Assembly: GCA_022009995.1 (NCBI GenBank)
Contig: CP091734.1
Coordinates: 1,465,730-1,529,729 of the forward strand
DNA from: Clostridiales bacterium
GTDB taxonomy: Bacteria; Bacillota; Clostridia; Christensenellales; CAG-917
DNA: 64,000 bases
Reading direction: 5' to 3'
Position 1 is the first letter of the stretch. The number at the start of each line of letters is the position of its first letter. Position numbers and translations under genes: made by a program. Positions 1 through 8,432 of the stretch are shown one piece after another. The notes beneath the pieces are model-generated. The model did not search any database. It was not told where the DNA came from and saw nothing but the letters and a program-made list of their open reading frames with translations.

Positions 1-276
1 GTAAGCCCGTCGCAGTCGTAGTCGCCGTAAATAAGCACGCTTTCGTTAAGTGAAATCGCCTTGTTTATGCGTTCGACGGCGGCGTTCATTCCGTACAGTT
101 CAAACGGGTTTATGAAGTCGGATTTGTCGGGACTCAAACTTTTCGGCGGCTTCGACCGTGTTCACGCCGCGCGACGACAAAAGCCTTGCAACGGGTTTAC
201 TTATGCAAAGTTTTTTTGAAAGTTCGTCCGAAAGCGCGTCCGCATATTCTTGTCTTTTAAGATATTTTACCGCCAT
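1..276 (-). CDS. recJ: Single-stranded-DNA exonuclease RecJ, N-terminal part
   Basis: This is the start of RecJ, a 5'-3' single-strand DNA exonuclease of the DHH family that works in recombination and repair; the rest lies beyond the window edge. Near the edge the reading shows IYGDYDCDG, the DHH-family metal-binding motif, preceded by NPFELYGMNAAVERI, typical of RecJ. The reading frame changes near position 143, in a run of T (minus strand), so two frames must be joined. ATG at 274-276 is the likely start, with no strong ribosome site. It follows secF across a terminator, the usual clostridial order secD-secF-recJ. Confidence 0.8.
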
Positions 277-294
277 TTTTTCGTAAAAATGTAT

Positions 295-322
295 AAAAAA
301 ACCCTCTGAACGAGGGCTTTTT
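295..322 (-). terminator. Rho-independent terminator after secF
   Basis: Read on the minus strand, CCCTC and GAGGG pair around a 5-nt loop and are followed by seven T. It sits just after the secF stop and before recJ. Confidence 0.8.
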
Positions 323-325
323 CAA

Positions 326-1301
326 TTATTTCATTGCTTTGTATTTTGCATACTGTTTTGCGCGATACTTCAAAATACCGTTCTGCATTGCAGCCCACAA
401 CGGCGCCGCAAGGAACATCGACGAGTACGTACCTGCAAGCAAACCGAACAAAATCGGAAGCGTGAAGTGGCGCATCGAAACAACGCCGAGAGCCGTAAGC
501 ATAATGACCATAATAAGCGTCGTAAGCGACGTGAACACCGTACGGTTGAAAGTCATTGCGACCGCTTCGTCCGCAACGTCGTTGTAGATGATTTTGTTTT
601 TGTCAAACAACTTTTTGCGTTCGCGCACGCGGTCGAAAAACGATAATCGTGTTGTTGATCGAATACGCAACGACGGTGATAACCGCGGCGATGAAACTGC
701 TGTTTATGGGTATGCGGCAGATAACCGTAAGGCATACCATAATAAACACGTCGTGCAACAGCGCAAGGACAGCCGCAACGCCCGAGAGCCACTCGAACCT
801 GATAATGATATAAACAAGAATCAGGATAAGAGCGATGCCGACCGACAAGAAGGCTTTTTTGACAAGGTCTGCGCTTGCGGTCGAACTTCTGTTGGTGTAG
901 TCGACCTTCACGCCGAACTTGCTTTCAAGCGCGGCTTTTGCAGAGTCGTTGATTTCCTTCATTTTGGTTGCGTCGGAGTTGACGTTTTTGTACTGCACGC
1001 GGATACCGTTTTGTCCGCCCGTGGTAACGCCCTGGATATAATCGACGTTATTAATGCCCTTTTCTTTCAGGATTTCAAGGACTTCGTGTTCGTTCTTGGT
1101 GTTGTCTTCGATCATAACGGTCATTTCCGTACCGCCGGTGAAGTCGATACCGAGACCGAAGCCCGTTGCCGCGTCGGTTTTCGCGCCGGTCACCGCAAAC
1201 ACGATGACGAACACGCAAATGATAAGCGCGGGAGCGATGCACCAGAACGGAAGTTTTTTGGAAATTTTCAAATCAAGGAGTTTTTGTTGTAATTTATTCA
1301 T
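326..1301 (-). CDS. secF: Protein translocase subunit SecF (frameshifted in this sequence)
   Basis: SecF is the membrane partner of SecD that uses the proton gradient to pull proteins across the cytoplasmic membrane. The N-terminal part has a first membrane helix (about residues 19-40), the GIDFTGGTE motif, a periplasmic-type domain, and then further helices including the family motif NNTIIVFDR. The frame changes at 636-640 (plus strand AAAAA): removing one base joins VF to DRVRERKKLFD and restores about 325 residues, the normal length. The start ATG overlaps the secD stop as TAATG, so the two are translationally coupled. Confidence 0.93.
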
Positions 1302-2687
1302 TATGCTGCCTCCTTGTCGCTTCTTTTAAGCATATAGAGTTTGGGATTATTCATATTATCGAACGCGCCCAAAAGACTTATGTTGAGCCTTGTTACAAGC
1401 AACGCCGTGAACATCGAAACGAGAATCGAAATGAACAACGTGACCGCAAATCCGACGATGGAAGTGCCGCCGAAAATCCACATTACGATTGCGCCGATAA
1501 GCGTCGTGACGTTACTGTCGATAACCGCAACCGCAGCCCTTCTGAAACCGCGGGAGATAGGACCGCCCTGGCTTGTAATCTTGCCGTCGCTGCCGCGCTG
1601 GGGTTTCAGGAACAAATTGTCGCTGCCGAGAAGTCCCGACCTGTATTCGTCCTTGATACGTTCAAAGATAATAATGTTCGCGTCGACCGCCATACCGATA
1701 CCGATGATGATACCCGCAATACCCGGGAGCGTGAGTTGTACCCACGGAAGAATCGAGCACAGGAACAATACGAGTTCAATGTAGGCAAGAAGCGCCATGT
1801 CCGCCATAAGACCGAACATTCCGTAAAGCGCGACCATGAAAATCATAACGAGAACAATACCTACGATACCCGCAATAAGGCTTGAACGGATTGCCGTCGT
1901 GCCAAGCGTCGGGCTGACGATGTTTGTCTCACGGACGGTCATATCGACGCCGAACGTACCTGCCTGCAAACGAGTCGCCATGTTGTACGCTTCTTCGTAA
2001 GTGTAGCCGCCGGTCGTGGAATTGCCGCCCTGTTTGATGACGGCTTGTCCGTTTGAAATTTCGGAACTGACGGAAACAGTCATAAGTTTCGCCGTTGATG
2101 TAAATGTCAAGGGCTTTACCGACATTTTCCTTTGTTGCGGCTGCAAACGCCTTCGTGCCTTCCGCATTGAATTGCAACGAAATGACGTAAGTGCCGTTGT
2201 TCTTTTCGGTATCGGCTGCAACGCCAACGTTTTTCAAGTGCTTGCTGCCTACGATATAAACGGTTTTTTCGTCGTCTTTTTTCGTGATTTTCAGCGACGC
2301 GGGACGACCGATAAGGTCGAATACGCGCTCGGGATCGTCGACGTCGGGAATTTCAACGGTGATCGTGGGGTTGCCCGTCGTGTTGTAAGTTACTACGGAT
2401 TCGGTATAACCTTTTGACGTGAGCAGGTCTTCCATACTTGCTTTGACGCCGTCAAGACGGGTTTTCAATTCGTCCGTGGTGAGAGTTTCTCCGTCGGGTG
2501 CTTTCACGTCGAATACGGCAGAAACGCCGCCCGCAAGGTCAAGTCCGAGTTTTATTGAACGCGCATAGCCGGTGTAATCGTACATCGATTTGCCGATGGG
2601 GAACGTGGGCACGAATGCAAACACCATTCCGAGGACCAACAAAATGCACGCAATAGTAAAAATCGCAATTGATTTTTTCTTATTCAA
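1301..2687 (-). CDS. secD: Protein translocase subunit SecD (frameshifted in this sequence)
   Basis: SecD is the larger subunit of the SecDF export motor. The sequence shows one N-terminal helix, the LGLDLAGGVSAVF motif, a periplasmic domain and a C-terminal bundle of five helices with the family signature GIIIGIGMAVDANIIIFERIK. A single shift near 2087, at a run of three T on the plus strand, separates YINGE from MTVSVSSEISNGQ; deleting one base gives a continuous protein of about 460 residues. TTG at 2685-2687 is chosen as start because AGGAGG lies 9 nt upstream; upstream in-frame codons lack a ribosome site. It overlaps secF by one base. Confidence 0.93.
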
Positions 2688-2725
2688 AGGTCGTGGCCTC
2701 CTAAAATAATAAAAGTTACTCAAAT

Positions 2726-2754
2726 ATTATATAATTAAATACTCAATCCGTCAA
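2726..2754 (-). promoter_or_regulatory. Sigma-A-type promoter of secD-secF
   Basis: TTGACG and TATAAT are separated by exactly 17 bp, about 40 bp ahead of the secD start. The promoter lies between secD and the left repeat of the prophage, so the insertion left it intact. Confidence 0.8.
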
Positions 2755-2774
2755 ACGAATACAAAAGATAAATG

Positions 2775-2790
2775 AAATTAAGCCGAATAT
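2775..2790 (+). repeat. Left direct repeat of the prophage (att-like)
   Basis: AAATTAAGCCGAATAT occurs here and again at 15976-15991. The following bases (ATAAAGT here, TAAAGT there) are also similar. It marks the left boundary 21 bp upstream of the secD -35 box. Confidence 0.75.
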
Positions 2791-2863
2791 ATAAAGTTTT
2801 ACTCTTGTATCGAAAGTTGAAATATCGACTTCGGTACATTTTTTTTATAAAGGACAGCGAAAA

Positions 2864-3483
2864 TTGGAAAACGGAATGGAAAGGTATATCGAAACGGTCG
2901 CGTATCTCGGGAAACTGTACGACTTCATCAACGAGCATTTGTTCGGTGGCGAACTTGTGAAACCTGTTATCACGGTGCAAGTCGATTCGCGCAACAAGGC
3001 TTACGGTTGGTGGTCGGTCAATAAGGTTTGGCACGAGAACAAAGACGACGAAGGCGTACACGAATTGAATATGTGCGCTCAATACCTTAATCGCCCTATC
3101 GAAGAACTCGCAAGCACGATGATTCACGAAATGTGTCATCAATTCGCAAGTGTCCACGGACTTCAAGATTGTTCCCGTTCGGGTATATATCATAACAAAC
3201 TATTCAAACAAATTGCCGAAAATCACGGATTGAACGTTGTCAAGGTTGACAAAATCGGTTGGTCGCAAACGTCTTTGACGACGGAAACGGCAGAACTTAT
3301 CAAACAATTTGCAAACGCAAATGACACAAGCGTGATTTATCGCAGTCCCCTTTCGACAGGAACTGTTGTCAAATCATCGAGTACGCGCAAATACGTATGC
3401 CCGTGTTGTCATACAAGCGTGCGCGCGACAAGCAAGTCAACATTATGTGCGCAGATTGCGACGAATATATGATTGAAGAATAA
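2864..3483 (+). CDS. SprT-like zinc metalloprotease, prophage-encoded (frameshifted near the end)
   Basis: A SprT-like protein of about 206 residues. The zinc-protease motif IHEMCHQF (HExxH) lies near residue 88, and a zinc ribbon follows with VCPCCH and, in the next frame, NIMCADCDEYM. The change of frame falls at 3430-3440, within a GCGCGC tract; the true stop is 3481-3483. TTG at 2864 follows AAAGGA at good spacing; ATG at 2876 is an alternative. SprT-like proteins are related to the DNA-protein-crosslink protease SPRTN. A role in resolving the covalent Rep-DNA adduct is an attractive inference but not shown. A second SprT-like gene occurs at 52216 in the host part. Confidence 0.8.
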
Positions 3484-3499
3484 ACGCGAGGTAAACGAA

Positions 3500-3685
3500 A
3501 TGGAAAAATATGCAGTAATTTGTAACAAAATCGATTATGTTCTTGAGAACTTCGATAAAAGCACAATTAAAAATACGATTGATATGCTTTGTTCAAAGGG
3601 TATCGCCAAAGGTGCGTATGACAGTTTTATGTGTTTGGTCGCATTGCTTGACATCGTAACTACTGTCGAATCAATGGCGGAATGA
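3500..3685 (+). CDS. Small protein of unknown function (prophage)
   Basis: A 61-residue soluble protein starting MEKYAVICNKIDY, rich in helix-forming residues. ATG at 3500 follows a good GAGGT ribosome site, which is why the upstream in-frame start is not used. It lies 16 nt after the SprT-like gene and ends 14 nt before the next gene, so it is part of the same transcript. I do not recognise the family. Confidence 0.6.
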   Translation: MEKYAVICNKIDYVLENFDKSTIKNTIDMLCSKGIAKGAYDSFMCLVALLDIVTTVESMAE

Positions 3686-3699
3686 GGATATACAAAAAT

Positions 3700-3960
3700 A
3701 TGAAAAAGACAAAAGCAACTTTGAAACCATTGAAGAAACTATCGCAAGATTTTTGCGGAACTTGTGAACTTCGACAACTGCCGAAAGGTACATATTTCCG
3801 TACGCTTGACAAGAACGGCAAAATGAGCCGTGAAACCTATACAAAGGGTTATTACGAGCGTTCCGAAAAGAAGTTTGTTTGCGACAAACATTCTGACGTT
3901 TGGGGCGCAGGTCGCGCATTGAAAGGCACAACGAAAGTAACAACGGATTTTATATATTAG
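3700..3960 (+). CDS. Small basic protein with Cys pairs (prophage)
   Basis: An 86-residue basic protein beginning MKKTKATLKPL. It has FCGTCELRQLPKGTYFRTLD, a Cys-x2-Cys knuckle, and a later single Cys followed by His (VCDKHSD), so it could bind zinc and nucleic acid. ATG at 3700 has GAGGA upstream. It is the last gene before the hammerhead ribozyme. Family not recognised. Confidence 0.6.
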   Translation: MKKTKATLKPLKKLSQDFCGTCELRQLPKGTYFRTLDKNGKMSRETYTKGYYERSEKKFVCDKHSDVWGAGRALKGTTKVTTDFIY

Positions 3961-3972
3961 CATTTTGGGACT

Positions 3973-3996
3973 TGCGCGCACTTCCTCCGGTGCGCA
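3973..3996 (+). other. Hairpin upstream of the hammerhead ribozyme
   Basis: TGCGC (3973-3977) pairs with GCGCA (3992-3996) with further pairing inside. It lies between the stop of the preceding gene and the ribozyme. No T-run follows, so it is not a clear terminator; it may insulate ribozyme folding. Confidence 0.45.
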
Positions 3997-4006
3997 CGAA
4001 TCAGCC

Positions 4007-4107
4007 GATTTTGCCGAAGCGGACTGATGAGCCTGTGAAAGTCAGGCGAAACGAATAATTGGGCGTTTTACTCCTTTACGTCCTTTATTCGTATCCGTAA
4101 GGAAATC
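4007..4107 (+). ncRNA. Type I hammerhead ribozyme
   Basis: All conserved core bases are present: CTGATGA (4024-4030), GAAA (4048-4051) and the cleavage triplet GTA (4091-4093), with cleavage expected after A4093. Stem II is GCCTG/CAGGC (4031-4035 with 4043-4047) closed by a 7-nt loop. Stem III is closed: ACGAATAA (4051-4058) pairs with TTATTCGT (4085-4092), and GGGCGT pairs with ACGTCC above it. Stem I is open: CGGA (4020-4023) pairs with TCCG (4094-4097), then an internal loop, then CC/GG and GATTT/AAATC. The internal loop faces loop II, as needed for the tertiary contact of fast hammerheads. It lies between two genes on their coding strand, so it would cut the polycistronic RNA 64 nt before the next ATG. 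Confidence 0.92.
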
Positions 4108-4157
4108 AAAAAACTAATTGGGTGACGACCAACGTCAAAGGAAGGTACAGCAAAAGT

Positions 4158-4604
4158 ATGGCACAAGAAAAGAAACAAGAAATGAAGGCAATCAAAAGCA
4201 CTCTCAACAATCTCATTCTCGAACGCGATTCGTTCAAAGGCAAAGACGGAAAAGATATGTTTTCGTATTTTATCCGCGGTTATGCTCTCGGACGTGAAAT
4301 AAGGGCTGATTTTGTGGCAAGTGACCAAGGCGGATATGAGGTTCTTGACCTTTTATTCAGTCTTGAAAAAGACGTAAAAGTTGTAATGCGCGATGAGGTT
4401 ATGTCCGACGACAAAGGTAGAGATACGCACTACACCGTTTATGAGGCACAAGCCGAAGATGAGGACGGCAACGTCTATTCTTACAAAATCAAGCCTGCAA
4501 GAAACAGCGACAAGACGTATTTGGATATGTTCTTGACTGCTCTTGCGAAATATGAGAACGGGGTGATGACAAGGTTGCGTAAATATATGCACGTTGAAGG
4601 GTGA
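4158..4604 (+). CDS. Protein of unknown function downstream of the ribozyme (prophage)
   Basis: A 148-residue acidic protein beginning MAQEKKQEMKAI. It has a charged helical N-terminus, then a mixed alpha/beta region with GREIRADFV and YSYKIKPARNSDKTYLD. ATG at 4158 is chosen because GGAAGG lies about 11 nt upstream; GTG/ATG codons further up would overlap the ribozyme 3' strand region. The position, first gene after the hammerhead, and the size would suit a single-stranded-DNA-binding replication protein, but no diagnostic motif supports that. Confidence 0.6.
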   Translation: MAQEKKQEMKAIKSTLNNLILERDSFKGKDGKDMFSYFIRGYALGREIRADFVASDQGGYEVLDLLFSLEKDVKVVMRDEVMSDDKGRDTHYTVYEAQAEDEDGNVYSYKIKPARNSDKTYLDMFLTALAKYENGVMTRLRKYMHVEG

Positions 4605-4662
4605 CAAGCACGTCACCCTTTGACACATACAAAACTATTTAAGGACGGTGATTGAAAGGAAA

Positions 4663-4860
4663 ATGAAGTTTATTGAAGTGACGGATTATTTGGGCGACGT
4701 GAAATATATCGTGTCGCTTGACAAGATAACGACAATCGCGTGTGACAAGCAAGGCAAGGTTTTTATTGAAACGGGTACGGATTTGGACGGCGAATCGTCA
4801 GGACTGCTTGTAGCGGAATCCTATGACGAAATAAAAAAACTAATAAATTCGGAGCATTAA
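4663..4860 (+). CDS. Small conserved-looking protein, unknown function (prophage)
   Basis: A 65-residue protein beginning MKFIEVTDYLGD, predicted mostly beta strand, with a final helix. A GTG at 4648 could extend it by five residues; the purine-rich AAGGA before either start is close, so the start is uncertain. It follows the 148-aa gene by 58 nt. Family not recognised. Confidence 0.55.
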   Translation: MKFIEVTDYLGDVKYIVSLDKITTIACDKQGKVFIETGTDLDGESSGLLVAESYDEIKKLINSEH

Positions 4861-4866
4861 AACAAT

Positions 4867-5241
4867 ATGGCAAAAAGATTACGTTATTACGACAACGATA
4901 AAAAATACATTCCTATGACACATACGAATTATGTGCGTTGTGGCAGTCGTTGGAAAGTTGTAAGCGAAGAAAAGTCTTTGATATCTCGCAATCAGGCGAA
5001 AAACGTTTTATCTAAACAAGGTTTGCCTTTTGAAAGGTCGCATCGTTTAGAAAAGCGTGATAGGTGGGGTCATAATGAGCCTGTCGATACGTTTTCTTCT
5101 ATATCCCCTGACGGAAGAAATAAGTGTACCTTTCAAGTAGATTTTAAGAAAGGCAACGAAAACTACGAGCGTATGGCTCGAAAGTCTTATAACGACCGTA
5201 TGCGATATCAAAGAAAGAAAAAAACGAAACAAGCGAAATAG
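4867..5241 (+). CDS. Basic protein of unknown function (prophage)
   Basis: A 124-residue strongly basic protein starting MAKRLRYYDNDKKY and ending in a lysine-rich tail. The composition suggests nucleic-acid binding. It begins 6 nt after the preceding stop and ends 3 nt before the next start, within one transcription unit. Family not recognised. Confidence 0.55.
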   Translation: MAKRLRYYDNDKKYIPMTHTNYVRCGSRWKVVSEEKSLISRNQAKNVLSKQGLPFERSHRLEKRDRWGHNEPVDTFSSISPDGRNKCTFQVDFKKGNENYERMARKSYNDRMRYQRKKKTKQAK

Positions 5242-5244
5242 CCT

Positions 5245-5660
5245 ATGACAAGCAAGAAAAACAAAGGCGGAAACGTCGGCAAAGTGTATCGCGGACGTAC
5301 AAAGTACATAGACGTTGAAACGAAACCTGAACGCGATTATGTTGTAGTCATTGACGACGGCGAACGTGTAAAGGTTGCGAAACTCAAATCTATCAAGATA
5401 TTTGACGAGAACGGCAAGAACGCCGATAAAGCACTCGTTGAGATAAACAGTGAGCGATACGGACTAAAGTGCGTACGGGAGTGGATTATCAAAAGTTTGA
5501 TAAAAACCGTATGTCAAAGCAAAGATTGCGTTTGAGCGATAAGCGTGTATTTCCCGAACAGAAAGAACGGTTTTCGCTTAATAGCAAAGACAAACATAAC
5601 GTTCTTATTCATACAAAGGCAATTCAAAAACCAAAGAATAAGAAAAAACGGAGCAAATAA
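5245..5660 (+). CDS. Basic paralog A: small beta-rich protein with Lys-rich tail (prophage; frameshifted)
   Basis: Two frames join at 5467 if the run AAA is read as AAAA, giving about 138 residues. The middle part (DYVVVIDDGERVKVAKLKSI, then FDENGKNADKALVEI, then a KVRTGVDY segment) resembles the protein at 10242 (KKRRVVSMGNDKNN, YDKNGDKKKHLIPI, KASGVEV), so the two look like paralogs. The layout is loosely reminiscent of PemK/MazF-like beta barrels, but I would not assign that function. The stop codon lies inside a perfect hairpin that begins a structured RNA region. Confidence 0.55.
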
Positions 5661-5742
5661 TGCTCCGTGACGTGCGGTTGGTTACACATTGCTGTGCCAA
5701 CAATAAACAATCCAAAGTGGATTGAGTTGCACTACCTTGTCA
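5648..5742 (+). ncRNA. Candidate structured RNA 1: hairpin plus three-way junction
   Basis: A hairpin (ACGGAGCA/TGCTCCGT, 5648-5668) spans the stop codon of paralog A. It is followed by a nested fold: TGAC (5668-5671) with GTCA (5739-5742); GTGC (5672-5675) with GCAC (5729-5732); inside these, arm 1 GTTGG/CCAAC with CACA/TGTG (5677-5701) and arm 2 CAATCC/GGATTG (5708-5724). The same arrangement follows paralog B at 10601. No T-run follows, so this is not an ordinary terminator. The pairing is read by eye. Confidence 0.5.
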
Positions 5743-5835
5743 TCATATTACGCTAATGGCAGTTATGTTGTCAAGTAAAAATCAAAAACTGACACGGCAG
5801 AATCCGTGAATAATAAAAAATGTGAGGTACATATT

Positions 5836-6345
5836 TTGAGCAGAAAAACAAAAAGCATTGTCAAAAGCGTATTTATCTGCCTTGCCCTTTTGATGTTGGC
5901 AGTGGCAGTTACGGCTGCGCTTACAAACGGTTTCAAGAACGTCAATCCTTATGGTTGGCTTGAAAACTTTGACCGTATCAAGAAAGACACCGAATTGAAC
6001 GGCTTTGAAGTGTGCAAAGACTTTGAGTTGGACTTTGCAAAACTCATCAAGGGCGTGAAAGCAACCGAAGATACGGCAGCAGGCACAAAGACTTATGCTA
6101 TCGTCAAAACCGATAACGCAAACGTGTATATCAACGTTGTGGAAACCATTGCGAACGAAAAGAGTTCTTACACTCTTGTCATCAACGGACAAAACGTTTG
6201 CACTTCCGCGGACGGATTCAACGACACGGCGATTGAAGCAATCAAGTCTTGCGATACTTGCAAAGTGACAGAAGTTCAAAATGCAGGCAGACTTGCCCAC
6301 TACGTCGGCGCAACGTTTGTGAAAGCAGAAGAACCGCAAGCATAA
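5836..6345 (+). CDS. Membrane-anchored secreted protein, virion or surface candidate (prophage)
   Basis: A 169-residue protein with one hydrophobic helix near the N-terminus (SVFICLALLMLAVAVTAAL) after a basic stretch, followed by an extracellular-type domain with four cysteines (VCKD, VCTS, SCDTC). TTG at 5836 is preferred because GAGGT lies 7 nt upstream. A strong hairpin follows the gene, as is common after highly expressed coat genes of filamentous phages. It is larger than a usual major coat protein, so its role remains open. Confidence 0.6.
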   Translation: MSRKTKSIVKSVFICLALLMLAVAVTAALTNGFKNVNPYGWLENFDRIKKDTELNGFEVCKDFELDFAKLIKGVKATEDTAAGTKTYAIVKTDNANVYINVVETIANEKSSYTLVINGQNVCTSADGFNDTAIEAIKSCDTCKVTEVQNAGRLAHYVGATFVKAEEPQA

Positions 6346-6357
6346 GTAAAGTGAACA

Positions 6358-6388
6358 TTTGCCGAGAGCGGATTCCACTCTCGGCAAA
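6358..6388 (+). terminator. Strong hairpin between two surface-protein genes
   Basis: TTTGCCGAGAG pairs perfectly with CTCTCGGCAAA (11 bp, 9-nt loop), followed by AATTTATAA. The T-run is weak, so it may attenuate or stabilise the upstream message instead of fully terminating. Confidence 0.55.
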
Positions 6389-6411
6389 AATTTATAACGG
6401 AGATAAGAAAA

Positions 6412-7824
6412 ATGAAAAATAATCTTACAAAATCAAAGGTATGGCAAATTATAGGCGTAGCGGTGCTTTGCGCCGTTTGCGTTCTCGGTGCAGTTCTCGG
6501 CGTTTTGTTCGGTATGAACCATTCTTCCGAAGATTTGAACGTATCGAAAGATTTGGTTTCTGATATGGACAATCGCGATTTGCAAGGAAAAAACATAAGC
6601 CTTTTAAGCGGAGTTGCAACAACGGCAAGCGACGGTACGGTTTCTCAAACACTAACGGCGGTTATTTCCCCTGCTGACGCAACAGAACAAAAGGTTGACT
6701 GGTCTGTCGCATGGTTGGACGGCACTCCGTTTGCTAGCGCAAAAATCGGTGATTATATCACGATTACTCCTTCTTCTGACGGAGCATTGACTGCAACCGT
6801 TACGTGTAAAAAGGCGTTTCGTGGTTCTGTGGCTTGCATTAAGGTTGTTACTCGTGACGGCGGTTATGTCGCAACCTGCAACGTTTCTTATGAGGGCAAA
6901 CCGTCATCGTTGCAAATCAACGGTGGCAATAGTGGCAAGCAAACTATCAAGGTTCAAATTCATACACTGTTGCACTTGAAAACGTTTTTGGTGACGTTGG
7001 CGATAGTTTTTATGATTCACTTGTTGTAAAAAGTTACACTTGGGGTGGCACTTTTTATGGCGGAACTTATAACACTACAAACAATCAATGGAGCAATTTG
7101 AACACTTACAATATTTCAGATTTGTCACTTATTGATAGTTATATTTCCGTTTCTTATGCAGATAAAAAACTTACCGTTTTAAATAAACAAAGTTTGATTG
7201 GCGCATATGCTTCTTCGCAAGGTTCATCGCAAGGTGCTATTTATACGAAGCGTGTTCAAAAAGACGTCGATATGTATGTTGACGTTACTTTGGAAAGCGC
7301 GGGTGTTGAAAAACTATTCGTGTTGACTTTGAAAATGTCACGATATCTGCGAATGGTGGCAAAAACGGTTCTTGCAAACTCTTGAATTCGGCAACCTTTG
7401 ACGTGACGATCGGGAATATTTTCGGTACTTTCGACAAGCCTGTTACTATTCAATCCTTTACTTGGGGCGGTACTTATACTGGTCAAAATTGGTATAACAA
7501 TCCCTCTGGCAATGGTTATACAGGTGAAAAAAAAAGACGTGCAACGTGAGCGATTTGAAAGGCAACGTTTCTGATTATTTTGACGTGACGATTTCAGGGA
7601 AAAAGGTCACTGTGAATAATAAGAAATCCATGCTTACGTATTCGTTGAATACGGGTAGCGTTTCGGGCGGTTACAGTGTCACTTATTACAATTGCCCAGT
7701 TGCAAATCTAAACGTTTATCTCGATATCGTTCTCGCTTGTGGTGATTCGACTGCGACATTCCGTGTTAGTTTTACTTCCGGCGTGAATTCGGTCAGTTTG
7801 TCGCAATCAACAATTACGTTTTAA
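6412..7824 (+). CDS. Membrane-anchored Ig-like protein with two tandem repeats (prophage; three frameshifts)
   Basis: About 470 residues when shifts near 6947, 7312 and 7535 (all in A runs) are repaired. An N-terminal helix (IIGVAVLCAVCVLGAVLGVL) anchors or exports it. It is followed by a bacterial Ig-like domain (VSQTLTAVISPADATEQKVDWSV) and then two copies of a unit, each starting with SYTWGGTF or SFTWGGTY, continuing with NISDL or NVSDL, DSYISVSY or DYFDVTIS, and ending in DVDMYVDVTLES or NLNVYLDIVLAC. GGAG precedes the ATG by 8 nt. The architecture suits a surface fibre or adhesin; the exact virion role is inferred. Confidence 0.65.
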
Positions 7825-7834
7825 GAGGTGAGTT

Positions 7835-8432
7835 ATGGCGAAATATAAGACGGCAAAAACAATGAAGTCTATTGTCAAAATTCTTTTGGTTTTGATAATT
7901 CTTGTTGGGATTGTTGGTCTTATCGTCAACATTAAAGATAAAACGGAAGTATCAACTTTCAGTTTATCTGTCAACGGCGACATAATTTCAGCCGATAAAA
8001 GCGGATATGTGGCAAGTGCGGATAATCCTCTTTCGGTTGAAGTTATGTTTCCCTCGAACGTTGCTGTTGAAGATAGAGTTTATTCTTATGGATTGCAACC
8101 TGCAAAGGATAACGATTTTAAGTTCTATGTTGATTATCGGTCATATTCTTTTTCGCAATGGCAAATGGATATAGACAAATGCTTTGAAATCGTACCTACT
8201 AAAAACGGATTTACAATAACGCCAAAAGCAAATTCTATACAAGAACTTTTGAAAGTGTGTTATCCGTCAAACGAAATCCATATCGACGATTCTCAAATCG
8301 ATAGCAATAAGGACTTGTTTGTTGACGGTTAAGCCCAAAAACAACAATTCAATTGTGGTTGGTTTTAGATTCCCGTTGGGTGTCAAAACCGTAACAGGTA
8401 TTGAATTGGATAAAAGGGAGATTGTGTTCTAA
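7835..8432 (+). CDS. Single-pass membrane protein, virion or assembly candidate (prophage; frameshifted)
   Basis: About 198 residues after removing one base near 8328, in a GG pair. An N-terminal helix (SIVKILLVLIILVGIVGLIV) is followed by a beta-rich extracellular domain with two cysteines. AAGAGGTG precedes the ATG. The repaired frame ends TAATG, overlapping the next start by one base, which supports the repair because this junction only makes sense in that frame. Family not recognised. Confidence 0.6.

Noticed and set aside
588..1292. Long open frames opposite secF, infB, nusA, thrS and scfB
   Set aside because: They are antisense shadows of conserved genes, with low-complexity composition and no ribosome sites.
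5648..5668. Simple terminator after paralog A
   Set aside because: No T-run follows the hairpin, and it continues into a branched fold.
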